From: Intestinicryptomonas porci
GTDB taxonomy: Bacteria; Verrucomicrobiota; Verrucomicrobiia; Opitutales; Intestinicryptomonadaceae
Direction: 5' to 3'
NCBI RefSeq assembly: GCF_033971905.1
Contig: NZ_JALBUT010000002.1
Span: forward strand, 124,001-188,000
DNA: 64,000 nt
The notes below the pieces were generated by a model. That model made no database searches. It saw only the letters and a list, made by a program, of their open reading frames with translations, and had not been told where the DNA came from. Positions 16,445 through 25,210 of this stretch are shown one piece after another. Both the position numbers and the translations under genes were made by a program. The stretch's first letter is position 1. Each line of letters starts with the position of its first letter.

Positions 16445-19261
16445 ATGGAAGAACGTCCAGACAACAAACGCGATGTCTTTTTGCGCGGATTTCTTAAATT
16501 CGCGCGCAGGGCTTTAAATATTGTTTTGTCTGCGTTTGTTTTGGGGCTTGCGGCGTGTATTTTGTCGTTTTTTTTCGATTTGTCGATGCCGATGCCCTCA
16601 AGGATGAGGGAGCAAATTCTAAGCCTTGCGCAAAACTTTGGCATAAATATTGAAGCCGAAGAAATAAGAGTGTCGCTAAACGGCAGGCTCGATTTTTCGG
16701 ATTTAAAGGTGTCTTTTATAAATTCGCAAAAGCCGCTTTTTACCGCAAAGAATTTGAAGGCTGATTTTGAGATATTAAAGCTTCTGAGGGGGCGTTTGGG
16801 TTTGCGGGCTTTATACTTGCAGGGGTGCGACATATATTCTGGCTTTGGCGGCAATTCAAATTTCCCGATTTTTGAAAATCTTTCGCTAAACGCGTTCAAG
16901 CGCGGAGATTTTTACAAAATCTCATTCGCGAATTTCTACTTTGAAACGCTCTGCGTTTCTTTGTGCGGCAATGTTTCCGAGCAGTTTTTGCTTGAAAATT
17001 TATCGGGCGGGGAAGGCTCTTCCAAAAATTCTTTTAAGCAATGGGACGATTTTTGCGAGAAGGCGCATTTTTCAAAACAGTACTTAAAAACTTTTAATTT
17101 TCCCGCGGCAAACATAGAATTTGACATTGAAAAAGACGGCTTGGCGAGAGCCTTTTTGAGGGCAAATTCGTCGGGCTTTTCAGTCGATGTCTCGGGCAGA
17201 ACTTTGAAATTTTCCGACTTCGCTTCTTTCTTGTCTTATGAAAAAAAGGGAGTAAGGCATTTGGTTTCGGCTGAAATTTTGTCAACGGGCGCGGATTTCG
17301 GGGGAGAAGTTTTGGCGAAGTCTTGCAAGGCGTTCGCAAATTTGGACTTAAATGAAATGCGCCTTTTGAACATTCACGCGTCTCTTTCAAACCTTAATGT
17401 TTACGGAGCTGAAATAGGCTATGCCGAGATAATGAAAGATGCTTTGAATCTTGCCGATATAAAGACGCTAAGAACTTCGCTTGACGGGCTTAAATCATTC
17501 TGGAAAATCGGAGGGGGAAGTTTGGGTGCCGAGTTTACGGGTAGCGTGGAAGATTTCAACGTAAAGCTAAGCGGAAATTTTTCGCCTGAGCCGCTTTTGA
17601 AGTGTTCGCTTATTCCAGAAGCCGAAGAGCTTGGCTGGTTTCGATTTTCCGATTCGGGGATTTTTTTGGACGGCGGCGCAAAAGTTAAAATCGACGTCGA
17701 AACAAAAACGCCTTCGGTTGAATGCAAAATGTTTTTGGACATACAAAACTCCCTGCTTTTCGGCGTGGATGCGAAGAGCCTTTCGGGCGATGTTTTTTAT
17801 GACTCCAAGAGCGGGGATTTTTGGGCAAACGGCGCAAGGGCGGTTTCAACGGAGGGTTGGATTGTAGATGCCGACATTTATCAAAACTTAAAAACTTTCG
17901 ACTATAAATTTATGATTTCGGGTTCGCTTCGCCCGTCCGCGATAAACCACTTCATGGAAGAGTGGTGGAAGGACGTGTTCGGCGACTTCAAGTTCGTAAA
18001 GGACTTTCCTTGTGCAGACATCGTTGTTTACGGGACTTGGGGAAATCCTGAATTTATGGATGTTTACGGTTTTGTGAGCCTTCAAAACGCATATCGAAAC
18101 AATGTTCTTTTCGACGAGGCAAGCCTTGTAGTCTGGGTAAATCCTGCGAGAATTTCAATTTTCGACCTTTATGTAAGAAATGCCGATAGAACTCTTATGG
18201 GTGCGTTGGATTGGGCTTATTTTTCCAAAAAGCTCGATTCCTACAACGAAAACCGCATATTTGCCCGCTCCACTTTAAACAGGGAGGAGCTTATCGCAAT
18301 GGGCGGAGAGAAGGTGAAAGAAAGTTTGGAAATTCTGGATTTTGACGAAGCTCCCAAGATTTCCCTAAATCTTTTGATGAAAAATCCGGACCGCGAAAAA
18401 AATGCGCCTGATATAATGAATTTGGACTATGAATGCGCGGGAAATACGCGGGCGGGGAAGTTTGAGCTGCAAAATTTGAAATTCAAATCCTACATTTTGG
18501 GAGACGACATTTATTTGTCGGAAATGGATTTCATCATCGCAAACGGGCGCGGTGCCGGAGAGGTCTTTGTCGGGAAAAGGGACGGCAAGGATTATTTTTC
18601 AGCCAAATTGAACATAGAGAAAGCCAACCAGCAAAAATTTATGGACGTGCTTTTGGGGCTTTCAAAATCGCCCAATGAAAAGAAAGCCGCCGTAGAAGAC
18701 GAGGCGGGGGTTGAAAATTCAAAATACGGAGTTTTGAATGCCAATGTCGATATTTCCGGCTTTTCCGATTTTTTGGAAAGCTTTAAGGGCAAGGGGGAGA
18801 TATTTCTGGAAAATCCCAAGCTTGCGACAATCAACATTTTCGGGCTTTTTTCGCGCCTTACTTCGGTTTTGCGCTTGCCTGTCGGAAGTTTCGAGCTTTC
18901 GTATGCCGAGTCTCCTTTTGAAATAGAGGACGCTCAGATTTCATTTGACGACATAAAAATCACGGGTCCCGCCGCAAAGATAATCGGCAAGGCGAGGTAC
19001 GATTTTAGCAAGGATTTAATAAACGCAAACTTGATATTTTCTCCGTTTTCGGAAGTAAAAACTCCTCTTGTTTCGCATATTATGAGCGTTGTAAACCCTA
19101 TTTCAAGCCTTGCGGAAGTCGAAGTCAGAGGGAATTTCGACAATCCCGATGTATCCATAAATCTGCGCCCTCTGAACGTTTTTAAAAGCGACGAATCCAT
19201 AATGGAAAAATTTGAAAAGAAAATGGATGCCGAAGAAAGCGACAGAAAAAAATCCGAATAG
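16445..19261 (+). CDS. AsmA/YhdP-like periplasmic protein
   Basis: 938 residues. An N-terminal membrane helix (about 25-46) is followed by a very long beta-rich region with an AsmA-like C-terminal part (around residues 690-920, including DISGFSDFLESFKGKGEIFL and RLTSVLRLPVGSFELSYAES). AsmA-family proteins such as YhdP and TamB span the periplasm and are implicated in moving phospholipid to, or maintaining, the outer membrane. Context fits: an envelope ABC system upstream and lipid A synthesis downstream. The specific subfamily is uncertain. Confidence 0.78.
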   Translation: MEERPDNKRDVFLRGFLKFARRALNIVLSAFVLGLAACILSFFFDLSMPMPSRMREQILSLAQNFGINIEAEEIRVSLNGRLDFSDLKVSFINSQKPLFTAKNLKADFEILKLLRGRLGLRALYLQGCDIYSGFGGNSNFPIFENLSLNAFKRGDFYKISFANFYFETLCVSLCGNVSEQFLLENLSGGEGSSKNSFKQWDDFCEKAHFSKQYLKTFNFPAANIEFDIEKDGLARAFLRANSSGFSVDVSGRTLKFSDFASFLSYEKKGVRHLVSAEILSTGADFGGEVLAKSCKAFANLDLNEMRLLNIHASLSNLNVYGAEIGYAEIMKDALNLADIKTLRTSLDGLKSFWKIGGGSLGAEFTGSVEDFNVKLSGNFSPEPLLKCSLIPEAEELGWFRFSDSGIFLDGGAKVKIDVETKTPSVECKMFLDIQNSLLFGVDAKSLSGDVFYDSKSGDFWANGARAVSTEGWIVDADIYQNLKTFDYKFMISGSLRPSAINHFMEEWWKDVFGDFKFVKDFPCADIVVYGTWGNPEFMDVYGFVSLQNAYRNNVLFDEASLVVWVNPARISIFDLYVRNADRTLMGALDWAYFSKKLDSYNENRIFARSTLNREELIAMGGEKVKESLEILDFDEAPKISLNLLMKNPDREKNAPDIMNLDYECAGNTRAGKFELQNLKFKSYILGDDIYLSEMDFIIANGRGAGEVFVGKRDGKDYFSAKLNIEKANQQKFMDVLLGLSKSPNEKKAAVEDEAGVENSKYGVLNANVDISGFSDFLESFKGKGEIFLENPKLATINIFGLFSRLTSVLRLPVGSFELSYAESPFEIEDAQISFDDIKITGPAAKIIGKARYDFSKDLINANLIFSPFSEVKTPLVSHIMSVVNPISSLAEVEVRGNFDNPDVSINLRPLNVFKSDESIMEKFEKKMDAEESDRKKSE

Positions 19262-19308
19262 AAATAACCTTGTGTTTTTTTGCGGTATCGTTAAAAATTC
19301 CAAACAAT

Positions 19309-20244
19309 ATGAAAAATCAAAAAAAGCTTCGTTGCGGCGTTATCGGCGTTGGCTATTTGGGGCAACACCACGCGCGCATTTACTCCGAACTTGAAAAGAC
19401 CGAACTTGTCGGCATTTACGACGCAAGCCCGGAGAGGGCGGCTGAAATCGCGGGCAAATACGGCTGCAAGGTTTTCAGTTCGATAGAGGAGCTGGCTTCA
19501 AATGCCGATGCCCTGAGCGTTGCGGTTCCAACCGACAAACACACGCAAGTCGCGCTTCCCCTCTTGAAGTCGGGTTGCCATTTGCTTATCGAAAAGCCTA
19601 TTTGCACATCCGTGGAGGACGCAAAAAAAATCATCGAAGAGGCGAAGAAAAACGACTTAATCGTGCAGGTGGGGCATATCGAGCATTTTAATCCCGTAAT
19701 GGGATTTATGGAAAAAAACGTCTCGAATCCGAAATTCATTTCAGCGGACCGCCTTGCGCCTTTTAACATAAGAGGTACGGAAGTCGGAGTCGTGTTGGAT
19801 TTGATGATTCACGACATCGGCATTGTCTTAAAGCTTGCAAATTCGGAAGTGGAGTCCGTTGAAGCCGTCGGCGTAAACGTTCTAAGCCGCACCGAAGATA
19901 TCGCAAATGCGCGCATAAAATTCAAGAACGGTTGCATGGCGAATTTAAACGTAAGCCGCGTAAGCCCGAAGAAGCTTCGCGAAATCAGGATATTCCAGCC
20001 CGGGGCATATATGTCGCTTGACTTTATGAACCAGTCGGGGCATTTGGTAAAAGTTGAAAACGGCTCTATAGAACGCAGCGAAGTTCCCTTCGACAAGCAA
20101 GAGCCGTTGAAGGCTGAACTCGAAAGCTTTGCGGACTGCGTGATAAACCATAAAATGCCGAAAGTCGGCGTAAATTTGGGTAGTCTTGCCTTGGAAATCG
20201 CGCTTGAAATCACAAGCCAAATCGCTCCGAATTTGCAGAAATGA
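19309..20244 (+). CDS. Gfo/Idh/MocA-family NAD(P)-dependent oxidoreductase
   Basis: 311 residues from ATG 19309 (an open frame extends 13 codons upstream but lacks homology-like sequence). N-terminal Rossmann fold with GVIGVGYLGQHHA (10-22), the family EKP motif at 95-97, and a C-terminal alpha/beta domain with MIHDIGIVL. These enzymes oxidise or reduce sugar rings. The ATGA overlap with lpxB suggests a role in lipid A or LPS sugar chemistry. One possibility is a GnnA-type UDP-GlcNAc 3-dehydrogenase, which makes the 3-amino sugar used in some lipid A; this is inference from position only. Confidence 0.88.
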   Translation: MKNQKKLRCGVIGVGYLGQHHARIYSELEKTELVGIYDASPERAAEIAGKYGCKVFSSIEELASNADALSVAVPTDKHTQVALPLLKSGCHLLIEKPICTSVEDAKKIIEEAKKNDLIVQVGHIEHFNPVMGFMEKNVSNPKFISADRLAPFNIRGTEVGVVLDLMIHDIGIVLKLANSEVESVEAVGVNVLSRTEDIANARIKFKNGCMANLNVSRVSPKKLREIRIFQPGAYMSLDFMNQSGHLVKVENGSIERSEVPFDKQEPLKAELESFADCVINHKMPKVGVNLGSLALEIALEITSQIAPNLQK

Positions 20245-21410
20245 GTTCAAAAATCCCGAGCTCTTTTTCTTTTCCGCCGCCCGAGGACGGCTCGTGCGAC
20301 GTTTTGTTCATCGCGGGCGAGCATTCAGGCGACGAGCAGGCGGCGAGGATGGTTGACAGGCTTTCGGAGCTTAATCCCGAACTCAACATTTGCGCTTTGG
20401 GTGGCAGGGCGTTGGCGCGCAGGGGCGTACAGGTTTTGTTCGACATGACGAAATTTTCCGTGGTCGGGCTTGTGGAAGTTCTGAAAAACCTTTCCTCCTT
20501 CAAGGCTCTTTTGCGCGGAATTACGGAGTGGATAAGAACATATAAGCCCAAGGCAGTTTGTTTTGTGGATTATCCCGGGTTTAATCTCCATTTGGCGTCT
20601 ATATTGAAGAAAGAAGGGCTGAGCGTGAAAGGCGGGGGGAACATAAAGCTATTGTATTACATCAGCCCTCAAATTTGGGCTTGGAAAGCCCGCCGCCGCT
20701 TTAAAATGGCTGAAACTTTGGACGCTCTCGCCGTTATTTTCCCATTTGAAACAAAGTGCTATGAGGACACTTCTTTGAAAGTCGATTTTGTGGGGCATCC
20801 CTTTCTTTCAAAAGAATACGAGTCAAAGGTTTATTACGACAAAAATTCGCCCATGCTGTTTCTGCCCGGTTCGCGCGAAATTGCGGTCGGCAGAATTTTT
20901 CCGATAATGCTTGAAACTTTGCGCTTGATGGAAAACGAAGAGGCTGTCGTGCCGTATCCGGGCAAGGGTATTTTGAAGGTGCTTGAAGGCGTCTTGAAGA
21001 AATATCCCGACGTGTCTTCGCGCGTGCATTTGCGCAAGATAAGCGACGAGGGAAGAATAGGAGCGAAGGCGGTGCTGATGAGTTCAGGGACAATATCTCT
21101 TAGCGCGTGCCTTGAAGCAATACCCGGGGCGATAGTTTACAGGGCAAATCCGCTCACCTACATTGTTGGCAGAATGCTGGTTTCAATAAAATATTTGGGG
21201 ATATCGAACATCCTTTTGGACAGGCCTGCATGGCCCGAATTCATACAGGGTGCGGCAAAGCCGAAAGCGATTGCCGACAGAATGCGCGAGTGTTTGGAAA
21301 ACCCCGAAGTCATTGCGGCGGCGCAAAATGACGCCGGGCTTTTGCGCGGCAAGCTTTCCGCAAAGAATGAGTTTGACGCCGCCACATGGCTTATAAAAAA
21401 TATGCTCTGA
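20241..21410 (+). CDS. lpxB: Lipid-A-disaccharide synthase
   Basis: Joins UDP-2,3-diacylglucosamine and lipid X to make the tetra-acyl disaccharide of lipid A at the inner face of the membrane. 389 residues, family length. AGEHSGD at 25-31 is the LpxB hallmark. Other conserved parts are VDYPGFN, YISPQIWAWK, FVGHPFL and a C-terminal SSGTISLSACLEAIP with Glu for nucleotide sugar binding. Coupled by a 4-nt overlap to the oxidoreductase. Last gene of the run, with a terminator 70 nt downstream. It shows the organism makes LPS. Confidence 0.96.
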   Translation: MSSKIPSSFSFPPPEDGSCDVLFIAGEHSGDEQAARMVDRLSELNPELNICALGGRALARRGVQVLFDMTKFSVVGLVEVLKNLSSFKALLRGITEWIRTYKPKAVCFVDYPGFNLHLASILKKEGLSVKGGGNIKLLYYISPQIWAWKARRRFKMAETLDALAVIFPFETKCYEDTSLKVDFVGHPFLSKEYESKVYYDKNSPMLFLPGSREIAVGRIFPIMLETLRLMENEEAVVPYPGKGILKVLEGVLKKYPDVSSRVHLRKISDEGRIGAKAVLMSSGTISLSACLEAIPGAIVYRANPLTYIVGRMLVSIKYLGISNILLDRPAWPEFIQGAAKPKAIADRMRECLENPEVIAAAQNDAGLLRGKLSAKNEFDAATWLIKNML

Positions 21411-21481
21411 CGTTTTGAGTGCCCGCCAAAAGCGAATTTTCAAGGATTTAGTGCTATAAATTTTTATCCTGCGGAAATCAT

Positions 21482-21519
21482 AAAAATCCCCCAAACAAAT
21501 GCGTTTGAGGGATTTTTTT
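21482..21519 (+). terminator. Terminator after lpxB
   Basis: A 13-bp hairpin with one mismatch (AAATCCCCCAAAC/GTTTGAGGGATTT), 6-nt loop and a T-run. Confidence 0.85.
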
Positions 21520-21592
21520 AACGCATTCTCTGGCAGCCAAACGCAGCGATTTGCAAAAAGGCAAAGCCTCTGCAACCCATTTATTTATCAAC

Positions 21593-21628
21593 AAAAAACC
21601 GCCTAAACGCAATGTCTAAGCGGTTTTT
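21593..21628 (-). terminator. Terminator of tRNA-Pro
   Basis: On the minus strand an AAAAACCGC/GCGGTTTTTT hairpin ends in a T-run, 9 nt past the tRNA 3' end. The stem is symmetrical enough to work in both directions. Confidence 0.75.
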
Positions 21629-21636
21629 CCAAAAAC

Positions 21637-21710
<74 letters not shown>

Positions 21711-21727
21711 TAATTTTTATTCAGTCA

Positions 21728-21755
21728 AATATGTTTTATCTTTTTTAAATTTCAA
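21728..21755 (-). promoter_or_regulatory. Promoter of tRNA-Pro
   Basis: On the minus strand TTGAAA (21755-21750), 16-bp spacer, CATATT (21733-21728), then 17 nt to the tRNA. The geometry matches the tRNA-Ala promoter. Confidence 0.5.
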
Positions 21756-21813
21756 GCTTTTTATGTCTATTTTTTTACTTGAAGAGAATATTTTGTTAAT
21801 TACTATTTACTTT

Positions 21814-22695
21814 ATGAAAAATTTTTCGTTTAAGTACGCTTTTGTTGCGCTTTCATTCTTTGCGGCTTCTTTTGCATTTGCCCAAAATCCCGTTAAAATA
21901 GTCGGGTCCGACATTGTGGGAGATAAAATTTCAAAGGAAATTTTGGCGCAGTCGAATTTGATGGGCGCAAAATGCGTTGTCGAAATGAACGGCTCGCGGG
22001 ACGGGCTTAACGACTTGAAGGCGGGCAAGGCGGACATCGCCATTGTCGCAATTTTGGATTCCGACCAATTTCCCGATGGGCTTGCCGCAGTTCCGTTTGC
22101 GCATCAAATCGCCTCAATAATCGTAAATTCGCAAAATCCGATAGAGGAAATAACAATCCCGCAGCTACGCCAAATTTTCGGTTCCACGGGGGAACAGACC
22201 GATACTTGGTCGAATTTGGGGCTGAACAACACGATTTCACTGCGCAACATATACGCTCTCAGCACGAGTTTTCTTGACAATATCGCAGTCGAGCTTTTCA
22301 AAAGCAAATGTTTGGATGGCGAAAATATGTCGGATTCCGTTGATATAAAGGAAAATCTTGAGCAGGTCGTAAACGTCATAAAAAGCACGACGAACGCAAT
22401 CGCCATTGTTAACGTAGCTCCGAACAATCCCGGCATAAAGGCTCTCGCAGTCGCACAGGGCGGGGCAAAGCCGCATCCGTTCAAGCCTACGTCCGAGAAC
22501 ATCCAAAACGGGGACTATCCGCTTGCCCTTCATTTTTATTTGGTTTTCGACAAAAAGAATGTAAAGAGGCTTCGCCCTGTTTTGCAAATGCTTTTGAGCG
22601 ACAACATCGCTAATGGCATCGACAAGGGCGATTTGGTGTCCGCGCCAAAAAATTTCCGAAAAAGTTACAGTTTAGAGCTTGACATATCGAAATAA
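21814..22695 (+). CDS. PstS-like periplasmic phosphate-binding protein (orphan)
   Basis: 293 residues from ATG 21814, which gives a clean Sec signal peptide (cleavage near AFA|QNP); an open frame continues 17 codons upstream but would spoil it. The mature part resembles PstS/PBP-like proteins: IVGSDIVGDK at the N-terminus, the MNGSRDGLNDLKAGKADIAI loop, and IVNVAPNNPG. No permease or ATPase is adjacent; the complete pst operon is 26 kb away. It may be a second phosphate or other oxyanion receptor, or an envelope protein of this fold. Its last 17 sense codons and stop are copied at 3191-3244. The -35 of the downstream tRNA-Gly promoter lies inside its end. Confidence 0.78.
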   Translation: MKNFSFKYAFVALSFFAASFAFAQNPVKIVGSDIVGDKISKEILAQSNLMGAKCVVEMNGSRDGLNDLKAGKADIAIVAILDSDQFPDGLAAVPFAHQIASIIVNSQNPIEEITIPQLRQIFGSTGEQTDTWSNLGLNNTISLRNIYALSTSFLDNIAVELFKSKCLDGENMSDSVDIKENLEQVVNVIKSTTNAIAIVNVAPNNPGIKALAVAQGGAKPHPFKPTSENIQNGDYPLALHFYLVFDKKNVKRLRPVLQMLLSDNIANGIDKGDLVSAPKNFRKSYSLELDISK

Positions 22696-22706
22696 AGCGG
22701 CATTGT
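22679..22706 (+). promoter_or_regulatory. Promoter of tRNA-Gly copy 2, overlapping the PstS-like CDS end
   Basis: TTGACA at 22679-22684 overlaps the Leu-Asp-Ile codons near the gene's end; CATTGT follows at 22701-22706. The -35 is therefore in coding sequence. Confidence 0.45.
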
Positions 22707-22743
22707 AGAGAGCTTTAATTGATTGGAGAATCCAATCCGCAAC

Positions 22744-22820
22744 GCGGGCGTAGCTCAATTGGCTAGAGCGCGACCTTGCCAAGGTCGAGGTTGACGGTTC
22801 GAGACCGTTCGCCCGCTCCA
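22744..22820 (+). tRNA. tRNA-Gly (anticodon GCC), copy 2
   Basis: Same sequence as 3293-3369, including encoded CCA. It is followed after 10 nt by a CAU tRNA, so the two are probably one transcript. Confidence 0.96.
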
Positions 22821-22827
22821 ATTTCCC

Positions 22828-22905
<78 letters not shown>

Positions 22906-22909
22906 TTTT

Positions 22910-22955
22910 AAAAGCCTGCAAATCCGCTATTTTAAAGGGTTTGCAGGCTTTTTTT
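22910..22955 (+). terminator. Terminator of the tRNA-Gly/tRNA-CAU unit
   Basis: AAAGCCTGCAAA/TTTGCAGGCTTT, a 12-bp stem with a long AT-rich loop, followed by a T-run. Confidence 0.9.
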
Positions 22956-23082
22956 GTTTTTTGGTTGGCTTGGAAAAAATTTGAGTTTTTGCGATTTATC
23001 GATTTTTTTTGCAAAAATTTTGCTCAAATAAATTTTGGAAAATAAAGCGCGGCTTGAAAAATCCAAGCAGATGCGGCGGCAA

Positions 23083-25056
23083 TCAAGGGCGTGGTTTTTT
23101 TGTGAATTTTATTACAAATCCGCCGTTATTTGCGACGGGAAAAGTTATTGTGTCGCCGCCGTTTACTTCGATTGTTTCATGCTTAAAGTCCATTCCGATT
23201 TTATGCGAATTTGTTGTGTCTCGGTATATTTCTGCTACATATTTTTCATTGGGATTTAAAAATTCCGACAAGTTTTCTTTATGCTTGTGGTTGCCCTTGA
23301 CCGTTAGTCCCGCCAAGTACCAAACATCGCCTTTTCGGCGCGCAATCGTGGCGTACTCGTCCATTTTGCAGTTTATGGCTTTGGTTTCGTCCCAAACGGT
23401 TGGAATGCCCGCCAAAAATTTAGTAGTCTTAGGTTCGCTTTCGTATGTCGTGGGGGAATCGCAAACCATTTGTATTGGCGAAAAGTACATTACAAAAAGG
23501 GCAATTTGGCTTGCTCGAGTCCCTTTCGTAATAAGAATATCGCGCAGGCGTTGTTTGGGGGTGTCCTGGGTGTTTGTCATCACTCCAGGCGTATAGTCGA
23601 GAGGTCCGACGAGAGTTCTGGTTTGCGCGATTTTTACGTTTTGTTCGGGGCTCATTATTTGGGGAAATTCATTGCCGCGGACGCTTTCGTAGCTTAAAAT
23701 GTTTGGGTATGTTCTGTTCATTCCCGTGGGGCGCAAGCACCCGTGGAAAAATATCGCAAGCTTGTATTTTGCCGCAATGCGCGCGAATTTTTCGTGCATT
23801 TCGTTTGCGAGCTGGTCGTCGCGTTCGATAAAGTCGATTTTAAGCCCTGCAACGCCGTTTTCTGCAATCATTTTGAAAGAATTTTCGGGGTCGTAAGCGA
23901 TATTTTTTGCGAGAGCCCAAAGCAAGAATTTCACGTTTTTTGATTTTGCGTATGCCGCCGCCTCTTTGATGTCGATGCGGTAGTCGCCTTTTAAAAAGAG
24001 GGTATCGTCGTTAATGGCGTCTCCCTTTACCCAGCCGTCGTCAATAAGCGCGAATGCCAGAGCGAATTTAGAGGCGAAGTCTATGAAGTAGTGGGCGGAT
24101 TTTTGGTTTAGTTGTGGGTCGAAATCGACGCCGCGCAAGTTGTTGCGGCACATCCAGTCCCAAGTGCAAATCCCCGATGGAATCCACGAAGTGTCCTTTA
24201 TTTTTGATGGGGTTGCGAGTTTATAGACCAAGTCGCTTTCAAGAAGCTCTTTGTCTTCTTTTGCCACTTGGATAATGCGCCACGGGAATTTTGCGTTTCC
24301 GTTTGTCTTTGCGATGAAATCTTCTTCTTCGTCGGCGACAACTGTACGTCCGAATGATGCGATTTTAAAAGTTTTAGGATATTTGGCATTCCAGCCGACG
24401 GGATGTTTTTTTTCTTTGTCGAATTTTACGCGGAGAGAAGGATAGGAGAATACGTCGCTTTCAAGCACGGCGATTTTTACGCCGTTTTGCGAAACCACGA
24501 AAGGCAGTCCCGCGGCAAATTTTCTTTCGAGGTCTTTCACTTTCCAAGTCATGATTTCTTCTTCAAAAGAGGTTTGCACGCCGCCGCAGCCATGAATCCA
24601 TGCGGTTGCGTCGCTTTGGAATTTCAGCTCGAATGTTTCGGACTTCACCAACATTTGGGATTTCCCCATTTTGCCGACAAACCTGAACGCGAATGCGTTG
24701 TCATAAAGGCGGACAATTAAGGAAAATTGACCGAAATCAAGAACTGCCTCAGTGCAGAAATCGCGAATTTTGCTTTTTATGAAAAAGGGGGAACTTTCGG
24801 TTTTATCTATGAGGGTTTGTTTTGACGATTTTATTTTGGAATTTACGCCCCAGTCGCCCTTGTCGGTGTGCATTGAAATTGCGCAATTTTCAAGCAGGGG
24901 AGTGCCGTCTAAGAAGAGCGAATATTTCAGATTTTCGTCGTCTTCCATCTTTGCGCAAAGAGTGCCGTTTGGCGATTTTACTTCAATTATTTTTGCATTT
25001 GCCTGTGCCAAAGTTAAAAGAAGCGTAAAAATTGTTGCGGATATTATTCTCAACAT
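23083..25056 (-). CDS. Secreted GH97-family glycoside hydrolase
   Basis: 657 residues from ATG 25056, chosen because GGAAAA precedes it and it opens a Sec signal peptide (cleavage near ANA|KII); a TTG four codons earlier is less likely. Three-part GH97 layout: N-terminal beta-sandwich, central (beta/alpha)8 barrel with SGICTWDWM near 298-306, and C-terminal beta domain. LKIDF carries Asp408 where retaining GH97 enzymes have their nucleophile. SYESVRGNEF supplies Glu457 and Glu463. GH97 members are alpha-glucosidases (SusB, inverting) or alpha-galactosidases (retaining). The Asp points to the retaining group, hence perhaps alpha-galactosidase. Acts in the periplasm or outside. No sus-type neighbours. 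Confidence 0.88.
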   Translation of the reverse strand: MLRIISATIFTLLLTLAQANAKIIEVKSPNGTLCAKMEDDENLKYSLFLDGTPLLENCAISMHTDKGDWGVNSKIKSSKQTLIDKTESSPFFIKSKIRDFCTEAVLDFGQFSLIVRLYDNAFAFRFVGKMGKSQMLVKSETFELKFQSDATAWIHGCGGVQTSFEEEIMTWKVKDLERKFAAGLPFVVSQNGVKIAVLESDVFSYPSLRVKFDKEKKHPVGWNAKYPKTFKIASFGRTVVADEEEDFIAKTNGNAKFPWRIIQVAKEDKELLESDLVYKLATPSKIKDTSWIPSGICTWDWMCRNNLRGVDFDPQLNQKSAHYFIDFASKFALAFALIDDGWVKGDAINDDTLFLKGDYRIDIKEAAAYAKSKNVKFLLWALAKNIAYDPENSFKMIAENGVAGLKIDFIERDDQLANEMHEKFARIAAKYKLAIFFHGCLRPTGMNRTYPNILSYESVRGNEFPQIMSPEQNVKIAQTRTLVGPLDYTPGVMTNTQDTPKQRLRDILITKGTRASQIALFVMYFSPIQMVCDSPTTYESEPKTTKFLAGIPTVWDETKAINCKMDEYATIARRKGDVWYLAGLTVKGNHKHKENLSEFLNPNEKYVAEIYRDTTNSHKIGMDFKHETIEVNGGDTITFPVANNGGFVIKFTKKPRP

Positions 25057-25156
25057 AAGCTTTTCCAAAAGTTTTATTTCGCATTTTATAGACCGAATTT
25101 GGTTTTACAAGGCAATATGTCAAGCGGCGCAAACAAATAGTCGTTTTTAATGGCAC

Positions 25157-25188
25157 AAAAAAACGGACGCCTTAAAAAGCATCCGTTT
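25157..25188 (-). terminator. Terminator of the small lipoprotein gene
   Basis: On the minus strand AAACGGATGC/GCGTCCGTTT with an 8-nt loop and a run of T. Confidence 0.85.
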
Positions 25189-25210
25189 AAAAAGAGGTAT
25201 TGTGTAAAAA

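Larger units (their letters stand above)
22641..22826 (+). repeat. 186-bp direct repeat, copy 2 (source copy)
   Basis: Identical to 3190-3375. Here the first 55 nt are the true 3' end of the PstS-like gene. Flanks differ on both sides: C at 22640 against T at 3189, and C at 22827 against A at 3376. Beyond the repeat this locus continues into a CAU tRNA rather than a terminator. Confidence 0.95.

Noticed and set aside
21780..21813. TTAATT/TTACTT as a Pho box for the orphan PstS-like gene
   Set aside because: Poor half-sites and too close to the start codon to be a promoter element.
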